Counted from the stretch's first letter, positions 1 to 5,342 are shown. The stretch: 6,587 nt of DNA from DATFWK01 sp035259345 (GCA_035259345.1 DATFWK010000046.1:1-6587), one strand, 5' to 3'. Translations and numbers: made by a program. The notes: a model not told the origin generated them from the letters alone.

Positions 1-830
1 GGGTCGACGTCTTCGAGCACGTGACCAAGGTGTCCGACGAGACGGTGCCCATGCGGGTGTGGTCGTTCGGCGTGAACGGCCGCTTCGAGCGCGGCACGGG
101 CGTCTCGCCGCCCATGGTCGTCAACCAGGGCGACAAGGTGGACATCACGTTCGTCAACGGCGCCTCCAAGGCGATGGGCGTCGACCTGGCCCACTCACTC
201 GACCTGCACGCGGCCGAGCTCGCGCCGAACGTCGCCTTCAAGACGATCGCGCCGGGCCAGCGTGAGCACATCCAGTTCGTCGCGAGCCACCCGGGCGTCT
301 TCCTCTACCACTGCGCGACCGAGCCGATGGTCATGCACCTCGGCCAGGGGATGGCCGGCATGTTCGTGGTCAAGCCGAAGGGCCTGCCGCACGTCGACAA
401 GGAGTACTGGCTCCTGCAGCAGGAGTACTACCCGGGCAAGCCCGGGCAGGACGGCGACTACAACGCGATGATGGCCCGAAACCCGTCCGTGGTCGCGTTC
501 AACGGCTACGGCTTCCAGTACCGGGAGTGGCCGATCCGCGTGCACACCGGCGAGAAGATCCGGGTGTACCTGGCCAACGTCGGGCCGAGCCTGTCGGAGT
601 CGTTCCACGTGATCGGCGCGGTCTTCGACCGCACGGACATCGAGGGGATGATGGGATCGAGCTCCCAGGCCGTGAGCCTCGCGCCGGCGCAGGGCGGCTG
701 GGTCGACTTCTCGCTCAAGCAAAAGGGCGCCTACCCCTTCGTGACCCACGACTTCGCGGACATGGCCCGCGGCGCGATGGGGGCCTTCGTCACCCAAGAC
801 GTTCCGGCCACGGCCGCGCAGGGGTTCTGA
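1..830 (+). CDS. NirK-like two-domain multicopper oxidase, 5' partial
   Basis: This is the C-terminal part of a copper oxidase with two cupredoxin domains. The frame is open to the left edge (first full codon at 3), so the true start is outside; a GTG at 21 is probably internal. Counting that GTG as residue 1, domain 1 carries HSLDLH (H58, D61, H63) and YHCATEPMVMH...GM (H97, C98, H106, M111), which match the type 1 copper ligands and two type 2 ligands of copper nitrite reductase. Domain 2 carries SFHVIG (H196, I198) and VTHD (H243), matching the catalytic His, the active-site Ile and the third type 2 ligand. D61 matches the catalytic Asp. The Cys-to-His spacing is 8 residues where classical NirK has 9, and the loop after H63 (AAELAPNVAFKTIAPG) resembles the actinobacterial 'multicopper oxidase domain' group more than true NirK. 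The copper sites look intact; nitrite as substrate is unproven. Probably extracytoplasmic, but the signal peptide is not in view. Confidence 0.88.
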   Translation, partial: VDVFEHVTKVSDETVPMRVWSFGVNGRFERGTGVSPPMVVNQGDKVDITFVNGASKAMGVDLAHSLDLHAAELAPNVAFKTIAPGQREHIQFVASHPGVFLYHCATEPMVMHLGQGMAGMFVVKPKGLPHVDKEYWLLQQEYYPGKPGQDGDYNAMMARNPSVVAFNGYGFQYREWPIRVHTGEKIRVYLANVGPSLSESFHVIGAVFDRTDIEGMMGSSSQAVSLAPAQGGWVDFSLKQKGAYPFVTHDFADMARGAMGAFVTQDVPATAAQGF

Positions 831-836
831 CCCCGG

Positions 837-1111
837 CTACGCCGTTGCGCGCACCAGCCACATCCGATTGGCAAGCGGACGCCCGACCCGCGCGATCTCG
901 GCGCGGGTCGCGGCCTCCGCGGCGGCGAGCGAGGCCTGCGGGATCCGCTCCCCGTGGACGTGCAGCACGGCTCGCCAGCACGCGTCGGGCCCGGGGTAGC
1001 GCAGGCGGGCGACCCGGGAGCTGAGCTCCACGGCCGGGAACCCGGCCTCGCGGACCAGCGTCTCCAGCCGCGCCGGACCACCTCCGCGGTGCGCGCGGAC
1101 GCCGTGCTCAC
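837..1111 (-). pseudogene. Methyltransferase C-terminus-like small gene, apparently frameshifted
   Basis: A GTG at 1111-1109 overlaps the TGA of hydrolase B (GTGA overlap) and opens a frame reading VSTASARTAEVVRR with G/C at every third position. From about 1075 the coding signal moves to another frame reading LETLVREAGFPAVEL and ending RMWLVRATA at a TAG (839-837). One missing base near 1070-1078 would join the two into about 91 residues, and the total of 275 nt is one base short of a whole number of codons. The AGF-x-x-VEL stretch and the later WRAVLH segment resemble the C-terminal part of small SAM-dependent methyltransferases, but the SAM-binding N-terminal half is absent, so even a repaired gene would be a fragment. 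The shortest intact reading is GTG at 1031 to 837 (64 residues). It may be a decayed gene, an assembly indel, or a small unknown protein. The family call is a visual impression only. Confidence 0.4.
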
Positions 1112-1971
1112 ATGACCACGGCCTGGATCCAGGACTCGCAGACGGCGGCCACAGAGGCCTCGTACCCGCGGAAGACGTGGTCCGCGCCAGGGATCGTCAC
1201 GACCCGGACGCTCGGCGCTCCGGCGCCCCTCGCGATCTCGGCAAGCTCGGCGCCCTCGTCCGGGGCGATGATCTCGTCCTCGCCGGCCTGGACCAGCGCG
1301 ATCGGCACGCGCACGCCGCCGATGCGCTCGGCCGAGACCGCATGCGTTGCCTCCGGGCCGCGGCTGAACCACCAGGTGCGATAGGTCCAGATCTCGCTGT
1401 GCTCGGGCTCCGGGGTGGGGCCGCTCGCCCGCTCCACGGTGAAGATCCGGTCCTCCGCGTCGTCGTCCTCCGGGTCGGGCGCCAGCACCCTGCGCGCCTC
1501 GTCGGCGACGGCCTCGTAGCCCGGCCGCGCCCCGTTGCGCTCCCAGCGGCGCCGGAGCGACAGCGGGAGCGAGCGCGGATGGGCCAGGGTGCACAGGCCG
1601 ACGACCTCCGGCGGCGCCCGGAGGGCCTGGTAGTTGGTCACCATGGTCGCCCCCATGCTGTAGCCGACCAGCACGACCCGCTCGTGCCCGAGCCGCCGCA
1701 GCACGACCAGGGCCGCGTCGAGGTCGAGCGGCGTCCGGTGGAAGAGGCCCGTGCCGAAGAAGGCGCCGTAGTTGGCCATCCGCGTGTTCACGGTCAGCAC
1801 GCTGAAGCCGGCCTGGGCCAGCCCCAGCGCGACCCGGCGCGGCAGCCCGCCCACGTAGTTGCCGACCGACCCGTGCACCACGAGGGCCGCCAGCCGCCGG
1901 CGCGCCGCGTCGCCTCCGCGGGGGCGGAGGTAGAGGCCGTCCCAAGCGTGGCCGTCCGCCGTCTCGAGCAC
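1108..1971 (-). CDS. Alpha/beta hydrolase B (tandem paralogue)
   Basis: A serine hydrolase of the alpha/beta fold, probably a cytoplasmic esterase-like enzyme; substrate unknown. Taking the GTG at 1971 as start gives 287 residues. An oxyanion-type HGSVGN lies at 33-38, the nucleophile elbow GYSMG at 103-107 (Ser105), a probable acid at Asp232 in AGEDEII, and the His in GADHVF (His265). It shares the segment SEIWTYRTWWFSRGPEA with its upstream neighbour, where the matching stretch reads SEVYTWRTWWHSRGPEA, and has the same order of motifs, so the two are tandem duplicates or co-inherited paralogues. A GGAG lies 6 nt before the GTG, which favours this start. However, the frame stays open and keeps pure G/C third positions up to the stop of hydrolase A, so a CTG at 2052 overlapping that stop (CTGA) could add 27 residues. 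The stop TGA overlaps the following GTG. Function is certain only at fold level. Confidence 0.85.
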   Translation of the reverse strand: MLETADGHAWDGLYLRPRGGDAARRRLAALVVHGSVGNYVGGLPRRVALGLAQAGFSVLTVNTRMANYGAFFGTGLFHRTPLDLDAALVVLRRLGHERVVLVGYSMGATMVTNYQALRAPPEVVGLCTLAHPRSLPLSLRRRWERNGARPGYEAVADEARRVLAPDPEDDDAEDRIFTVERASGPTPEPEHSEIWTYRTWWFSRGPEATHAVSAERIGGVRVPIALVQAGEDEIIAPDEGAELAEIARGAGAPSVRVVTIPGADHVFRGYEASVAAVCESWIQAVVM

Positions 1972-2048
1972 GACGGGCTCCGTGACGAGCGCGCGGTCGT
2001 CGCGGCCGAAGACGGCGCGCCGCAGCCCGGACTCGGCCCGGCGCGGCC

Positions 2049-2939
2049 TCAGGCCCGGTCCGCGAGCCACCTGAGCGCCGTCTCCACCGTCGCGATCTCC
2101 GCGCCCTCGAACGTGTGGTCGGCACCCTCGATGAGGGCGACCTCGACGTCCCCATTGCCCGCCTCGCGGGCCACGGCCGCCAGCGCCTCCGCCTCCCCGG
2201 GATCGACCACCGGGTCGTTCGTGCCCTGGATGAGCAGGAGCGGCACCCCGACGCCGCCGATCTGGCGATGGGTCATCGCCGCCTCCGCCTCCGGCCCGCG
2301 GGAGTGCCACCACGTGCGCCACGTGTAGACCTCGCTGTCGCCGGGCCGCCGGGTCGGCCCCCGGCTCTGCTCGATCACGAAGAGCCGGTCCGGGCGCGCG
2401 CCCGCCGGGTCGTCGCCGATCGCCGCCCGGACGGTTGCGGCGAGGTCCTCGTAGGAGGGGTCCGAGCCGAAGTGGTCGCACCTCGCCTGCATCGACTCCG
2501 GAAGGCCCCACGGCGCGCCGAACGCGACGACGCCGCGCAGGTTCTCCGGGCGGCGCGAGGCGGCGAAGCGGATCGCGAGGGCCGCGCCGCTCGAGTACCC
2601 GGACAGCACGAGGTCGTCGTGGCCGTGCTCGCAGAGCCACGCCACCGCGGCGTCGAGGTCGGCCAGCGCGCTCTCGAAGATCGCGCCGCCGAAGAGCTGG
2701 CCGACGTTGCCCATCCGGGTCTCCATCACGAGCGTGGGGTAGCCGCCGCGGGCGAGCGGCCCCGGCACGAACCGCAGCGTGCCGACCAGGAAGTTCCCCA
2801 TGATCCCGTGGACGTGGAGGATCGCGGTGCGCCGGCCGCTGCGCCGCTCGCGCACCCGGGTCGCGCGGTCGTCGACGTGGAAGAGCGCGTCGTGCGCCTC
2901 CCCGTCCGCCGCCGTGAGCGTTACGAGCTCCCGCGCCAC
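2049..2939 (-). CDS. Alpha/beta hydrolase A (tandem paralogue)
   Basis: A 296-residue alpha/beta hydrolase with no signal peptide. Visible elements are HVHGIMGN at 42-49 (oxyanion region), the nucleophile elbow GYSSG at 114-118 (Ser116), the probable acid Asp242 in GTNDPVV, and the catalytic His in GADHTF (His275). It has the family's shared features with hydrolase B: TRMGNVG near 74-80 and RTWWHSRGPEA at 208-218. The GTG at 2939 is forced as the first possible start because the TAG stop of murI lies 6 nt upstream in the same reading frame. No Shine-Dalgarno sequence is evident in the murI tail, so translation probably depends on reinitiation after murI. The position after murI suggests co-expression with it, but nothing in the sequence points to a cell-wall substrate. 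It could be an esterase, thioesterase or peptidase-like enzyme. Confidence 0.88.
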   Translation of the reverse strand: MARELVTLTAADGEAHDALFHVDDRATRVRERRSGRRTAILHVHGIMGNFLVGTLRFVPGPLARGGYPTLVMETRMGNVGQLFGGAIFESALADLDAAVAWLCEHGHDDLVLSGYSSGAALAIRFAASRRPENLRGVVAFGAPWGLPESMQARCDHFGSDPSYEDLAATVRAAIGDDPAGARPDRLFVIEQSRGPTRRPGDSEVYTWRTWWHSRGPEAEAAMTHRQIGGVGVPLLLIQGTNDPVVDPGEAEALAAVAREAGNGDVEVALIEGADHTFEGAEIATVETALRWLADRA

Positions 2940-2945
2940 CGCCGG

Positions 2946-3764
2946 CTAGGCAGGGACGGCGACGCCGGGGTCGACGCGCTCGACGTCGCCGAGCGGCATC
3001 TGGAGGAAGCGGCTCCCGAGGTCGCGGAAGCTCCCCGCGTCGCCGCTCGCGGCGAAGCGGTACGTCCCCTCGGCGCCCGGCGGGCGCAGGAGCCCCCGTC
3101 GCATGAGCCCTTCCCCCACCTCCCGCGCGATCTCCTCCCCGGACTTGACGAGCGCGACGCCCTGGAGCCGGCGGCGCAGGAGCTTGTCCACCATCGGGTA
3201 GTGGGTGCAGCCGAGGATAACGGTGTCCACGCCCGCGACGAGGAGGGGCTCGGTGTACTCGCGCACGAGCGCGACGACCGTCTCGCTGTAGGGGTCGCCG
3301 CCCTGGATGGCCGGGGCGAGGCGCGGGCAGGCCACGCTGGTCACCTCCACGCCGGCGTCGTAGGCGTGGATCATCCGCTCGTACGAGCCGGAGGCGACGG
3401 TCGCCTCGGTCGCCATCAGCCCCACCCGCCGGTTGCGCGTGCTCTGCACCGCCGCGTGGGACTCCGGCCCCATGACGCCGATCACCGGCACCGGCAGCGT
3501 CGTCTGGAGCACGTCGAGCGCCGCGGCGGCCGCGGTGTTGCACGCGACGACGACGAGCTTCGCGTCCTGGTCCACCAGCCACCGGCCGATGGCGAGGGCG
3601 CGGGCGCGGAGTTCCTCCGGCGGTCGCTCCCCGTACGGGAACCAGTCGGTGTCGCCGAAGTAGACGAAGTCCTCCTGGGGGAGGGCGGCCAGGCACTCGT
3701 CGAGCACCGTGAGCCCGCCCACGCCCGAGTCGAAGACCCCGATCGGTTGCTCGGGCAGAGCCAG
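2946..3764 (-). CDS. murI: Glutamate racemase
   Basis: Glutamate racemase interconverts L- and D-glutamate in the cytoplasm and supplies D-glutamate for peptidoglycan. The N-terminal PIGVFDSGVGGLTVL block contains the Asp-Ser pair of the active site. The two catalytic cysteines lie in VACNTA (Cys75) and GCTHYP (Cys186), counting from the start proposed here. The segment GDTDWFPYG replaces the more usual GDTA-x-x-PYG. With a CTG start at 3764 the protein is 272 residues, normal for the family, and begins MALPEQPIGVFDSG. This start is chosen because no in-frame ATG, GTG or TTG precedes the essential FDSG motif; the first GTG (3722) falls after it. A GAGG lies 7 nt before the CTG on the minus strand. 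An ATG at 3784 is out of frame and would need one inserted base. It is the first gene of the minus-strand run, and the gene call itself is very secure. Confidence 0.93.
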   Translation of the reverse strand: MALPEQPIGVFDSGVGGLTVLDECLAALPQEDFVYFGDTDWFPYGERPPEELRARALAIGRWLVDQDAKLVVVACNTAAAAALDVLQTTLPVPVIGVMGPESHAAVQSTRNRRVGLMATEATVASGSYERMIHAYDAGVEVTSVACPRLAPAIQGGDPYSETVVALVREYTEPLLVAGVDTVILGCTHYPMVDKLLRRRLQGVALVKSGEEIAREVGEGLMRRGLLRPPGAEGTYRFAASGDAGSFRDLGSRFLQMPLGDVERVDPGVAVPA

Positions 3765-3796
3765 AGGTCCACCTCGCTGGGCATCGTTGAAACGGC

Positions 3797-3815
3797 CGCG
3801 ACTACCATAGTCGCG
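3797..3815. promoter_or_regulatory. Palindrome with candidate overlapping divergent -10 elements
   Basis: An exact inverted repeat, CGCGACTA-CCA-TAGTCGCG, fills the middle of the 50-bp gap between murI and the divergent thioredoxin-like gene. On the plus strand it contains TACCAT (3803-3808), whose expected transcription start would fall about on the GTG at 3815, giving a leaderless message; that gene has no Shine-Dalgarno sequence. On the minus strand it contains TATGGT (3809-3804), which would give murI a leader of about 33 nt holding the GAGG. No convincing -35 is seen for either. It could be a regulator site, a shared promoter core, or chance. Confidence 0.35.
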
Positions 3816-4153
3816 TGAGCCGGACGGTGGCCGTGCGATACCTGTTCAACCGCACGTGCCCCTCGCACGAGGCGGGCCTCGAGCTGCTCCTGCGCGCGGG
3901 CCGCGCGGCCGGGGTCGCCATCGATCTCGAGGTACACGAGGTGACCGCCGACGAGGAGGCCGAGCGCCTGCGCTTCGGGGGCTCGCCGACGTACCTCGTC
4001 GCCGGGCGCGACATCGCGGCGCTCCCGCAGGACGTGCCGTTCGCGGCCGAGAGCTGCCGCGCCTACCGGCTTCAGGGCGGGCGCATCGGCCCGCTTCCCG
4101 ACATCGACGACCTGGTCGCGGCGCTTGCGGCGGCCGAAGGGGAGACCGCATGA
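3815..4153 (+). CDS. Small thioredoxin-fold protein
   Basis: A 112-residue cytoplasmic protein that looks like a compact thioredoxin-fold domain. It starts with a beta strand (VAVRYLF), then NRTCPSH at 12-18 holding Cys15 in the position of the redox-active loop, a helix (GLELLLRAGRAA), a second strand (IDLEVHEV), and FGGSPTYLVAG at 54-64 with the cis-proline-like Pro58 typical of thioredoxins. A second cysteine sits in ESCRAYRL (Cys81). There is no CxxC motif, so if it is redox-active it may use a single Cys at the loop or pair Cys15 with Cys81. Similar short proteins are usually annotated only as thioredoxin-like or hypothetical. The GTG at 3815 has no ribosome binding site and may be leaderless; GTGs at 3827 and 3833 are alternatives. 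Its stop overlaps the next gene's start (ATGA), which implies coupled translation and a shared role with the redoxin. Confidence 0.8.
   Translation: MSRTVAVRYLFNRTCPSHEAGLELLLRAGRAAGVAIDLEVHEVTADEEAERLRFGGSPTYLVAGRDIAALPQDVPFAAESCRAYRLQGGRIGPLPDIDDLVAALAAAEGETA
4139..4144 (+). promoter_or_regulatory. Ribosome binding site for the redoxin gene
   Basis: GGGGAG sits 5 nt before the ATG at 4150, inside the last codons of the thioredoxin-like gene. It fixes the ATG as the start and supports translational coupling through the ATGA overlap. Confidence 0.6.
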
Positions 4154-4686
4154 GCCTGGCCATCGGAGACACCGCGCCGCCGTTCTCGCTGCCGACGACC
4201 GAGGGCGCCACCGTCTCGCTCGACGGCCTCGACGGGACGGCAGCCGTCGCCGTGGTCTTCACCTGCAACCACTGCCCCTACGCCCAGGCGTGGGAGGAGC
4301 GCATCAACGAGGTGGCCCGGGACTACGGCGGCCGCGGCGTCCGGCTGGTGGCGATCAACGCCAACGACGCGACCACCCATCCGGCGGACTCCTTCGAGGC
4401 CATGGTCCGGCGCGCCCGGGAGAAGGGCTACGTGTTCCCGTACGCACACGACGAGAGCCAGGCGGTGGCGCGGGCGTACGGCGCCGAGCGCACGCCCGAG
4501 GTCTTCCTCTTCGACGGCGACCGCCGGCTCGTCTACCACGGGGCCGTCGACGACTCCGCGGACCCCGGCGCCGTGAAGGTGCGCTACGTACGGGACGCGC
4601 TCGACGCGGTGCTCGCCGGCCAGGCTCCGTCCAGGGCGGAGACCGCGCCGGTCGGGTGCACGGTCAAGTGGCGTCGGTCGGGCTGA
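4150..4686 (+). CDS. Thioredoxin-family redoxin (peroxiredoxin-like, CxxC)
   Basis: A 178-residue redoxin. The N terminus (IGDTAPPFSLPTTEG) is the classic opening of the AhpC/TSA and redoxin families. FTCNHCPYAQAW places a CxxC pair at Cys39 and Cys42, where ordinary peroxiredoxins have a single peroxidatic Cys in PxxxT-x-x-C. RTPEVFLFD at about 116-124 holds the cis-Pro region, and the C-terminal VGCTVKW (Cys170) matches the conserved GCSIKWK-type tail of the thioredoxin-like group often called PRX_like1. No signal peptide is seen, so it probably acts in the cytoplasm in thiol or peroxide reduction; the physiological partner is unknown. It forms an operon with the upstream thioredoxin-fold gene. 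Its last 23 bp overlap the 3' end of the convergent flavin reductase gene. Family assignment is strong, exact reaction uncertain. Confidence 0.92.
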   Translation: MSLAIGDTAPPFSLPTTEGATVSLDGLDGTAAVAVVFTCNHCPYAQAWEERINEVARDYGGRGVRLVAINANDATTHPADSFEAMVRRAREKGYVFPYAHDESQAVARAYGAERTPEVFLFDGDRRLVYHGAVDDSADPGAVKVRYVRDALDAVLAGQAPSRAETAPVGCTVKWRRSG

Positions 4687-5191
4687 GCCCCCGGTAGCCG
4701 CCCCGGTAGTAGAGCAGGGGCTCGCCGTGGCGCACGTCGACCTGCACCACGCGGCCGACGAGGATCGTGTGGTCGCCGCCGTCGGCCGTGTCGTGGCGCA
4801 CGCACGCGAGGCGGGCCAGGCCGACGTGCAGAAGCGGGGCGCCGAGCGGCCCCCGCTCGACCTCGAGGTCGTGGAAGCGGTCGTCCGACGGCCGCGCGAA
4901 GCGCTCGGACATCTTGCGCTGGCCCACTTCGAGCAGGTGCACCGCGAAGGCCGGCGCCCCGACCAAGGGGTCGTGCGAGCCCGCGTCGCGCGCGATGCAG
5001 ACCAGTACCAGCGGTGGCGCGAGCGACACGGACGAGAACGAGGAGCAGGTCATGCCCACCGGCCCGTCCGGTCCCTCCGCCGTCACGACGGAGACCCCGC
5101 TCGCCCAGCGGGAGAGCGCGGCGCGGAAGTCGTCCGGCGAGACGGACCCCAGCGGGCGATCCGGCTGCAGTCGTTCCGCGGGACTCGACAC
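4664..5191 (-). CDS. Flavin reductase-like, FMN-binding protein
   Basis: A 175-residue protein of the flavin reductase-like (HpaC/NTA reductase component) family, which reduces FMN or FAD with NAD(P)H and hands it to a partner monooxygenase. Domain signs run in order: FRAALSRWASGVSVVTAEG (22-40), the flavin-binding GMTCSSFSSVSLAPPLVLVCI block (46-66), VHLLEVGQRKMSERFA (84-99), GDHTILVGRVVQVDV (139-153) and PLLYYRGGYR near the end. The length is normal. The GTG at 5191 is the best start: it leaves a short N-terminal tail before the domain. It has no clear Shine-Dalgarno sequence but a TACGAT 8 nt upstream that could drive a leaderless message. No monooxygenase partner lies in the window. It is divergent from the TRAP binding-protein gene and shares a 203-bp control region with it. 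A single-component flavoprotein of the same fold is the main alternative. Confidence 0.9.
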   Translation of the reverse strand: MSSPAERLQPDRPLGSVSPDDFRAALSRWASGVSVVTAEGPDGPVGMTCSSFSSVSLAPPLVLVCIARDAGSHDPLVGAPAFAVHLLEVGQRKMSERFARPSDDRFHDLEVERGPLGAPLLHVGLARLACVRHDTADGGDHTILVGRVVQVDVRHGEPLLYYRGGYRGLSPTDAT

Positions 5192-5199
5192 CGGGGGCC

Positions 5200-5205
5200 A
5201 TCGTA
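5200..5205 (-). promoter_or_regulatory. Candidate -10 element for the flavin reductase gene
   Basis: On the minus strand TACGAT ends 8 nt before the GTG at 5191, the distance expected for a leaderless or nearly leaderless transcript. That would explain the missing ribosome binding site. No good -35 hexamer is seen; the inverted repeat at 5221-5254 would lie just upstream of this element. Confidence 0.3.
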
Positions 5206-5220
5206 GCCGAGGCGGCGTGT

Positions 5221-5254
5221 CTCACATCGCTTTGACGCGGTTGCACGATGTGAG
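5221..5254. promoter_or_regulatory. Nine-bp inverted repeat, candidate operator
   Basis: CTCACATCG (5221-5229) and CGATGTGAG (5246-5254) are exact reverse complements separated by 16 nt, so their centres are 25 bp apart, about two and a half helical turns. The pair lies between the divergent flavin reductase and TRAP genes, just upstream of both candidate promoters. It could bind a dimeric or tetrameric regulator. A transcribed hairpin is less likely because the site is upstream of both predicted starts. Confidence 0.5.
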
Positions 5255-5258
5255 CCAG

Positions 5259-5272
5259 CGGTTAAGTAACCG
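5259..5272. promoter_or_regulatory. Palindrome abutting the -35, candidate operator
   Basis: CGGTTA-AG-TAACCG is an exact 14-bp palindrome that ends one base before the TTGACA at 5273. A protein bound here would touch the RNA polymerase site directly, either blocking it or contacting sigma. The half-site TAACCG recurs at 5365-5370 in the leader. It is AT-richer than the surrounding DNA, which makes chance less likely. Confidence 0.5.
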
Positions 5273-5302
5273 TTGACACACATTTCGCCGGATTCATAGC
5301 GT
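5273..5302 (+). promoter_or_regulatory. Promoter of the TRAP binding-protein gene
   Basis: A perfect -35 TTGACA (5273-5278) is followed after 18 bp by TAGCGT (5297-5302), which keeps the TA and final T of a -10 consensus; CATAGC (5295-5300, spacing 16) is an alternative. The predicted start near 5309 gives a leader of about 85 nt before the ATG at 5395. This is the strongest promoter-like sequence in the window. Confidence 0.55.
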
Positions 5303-5325
5303 TCCGGCGTCGGCGGCCCGCGGGG

Positions 5326-5342
5326 GGACGGGGGCGCCGTCC
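5326..5342 (+). other. Leader stem-loop
   Basis: GGACGG (5326-5331) and CCGTCC (5337-5342) pair around a 5-nt GGGCG loop in the predicted leader. There is no U-tract after it, so it is not a simple terminator; it may stabilise the mRNA or be incidental in such G-rich DNA. No known riboswitch pattern is recognised. Confidence 0.3.

Noticed and set aside
731..2155. Minus-strand open frame of 474 codons across the hydrolase B region
   Set aside because: It is out of frame with hydrolase B, which has an intact triad; the translation is Arg/Gly/Pro-rich. Only its short VSTASARTAEVVRR piece was kept, as part of the frameshifted remnant.
1177..2328. Plus-strand open frame of 383 codons opposite the hydrolases
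   Set aside because: Shadow frame with no domain and His/Arg/Ala-biased composition.
1108..3696. Minus-strand open frame of 862 codons read as one large protein
   Set aside because: Only its last 290 or so codons (hydrolase B) make a sensible protein; the earlier part runs out of frame through hydrolase A and murI and is Arg/Gly/Ala-rich noise.
3720..3722. GTG at 3722 as the murI start
   Set aside because: It would remove the PIGVFDSG block that contains active-site residues, although that block is encoded in the same frame immediately upstream.
2115..3818. Very long plus-strand open frame (567 codons) opposite murI and hydrolase A
   Set aside because: It is antisense to two genes with complete catalytic motifs, has a low-complexity Arg/Ala/His/Asp-rich translation and no recognisable domain. 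Such shadow frames are expected at about 70% GC.
5230..5260. TTGACG at 5232-5237 as another -35
   Set aside because: No -10-like hexamer lies at a suitable distance; the downstream TTGACA at 5273 is better and has a partner.
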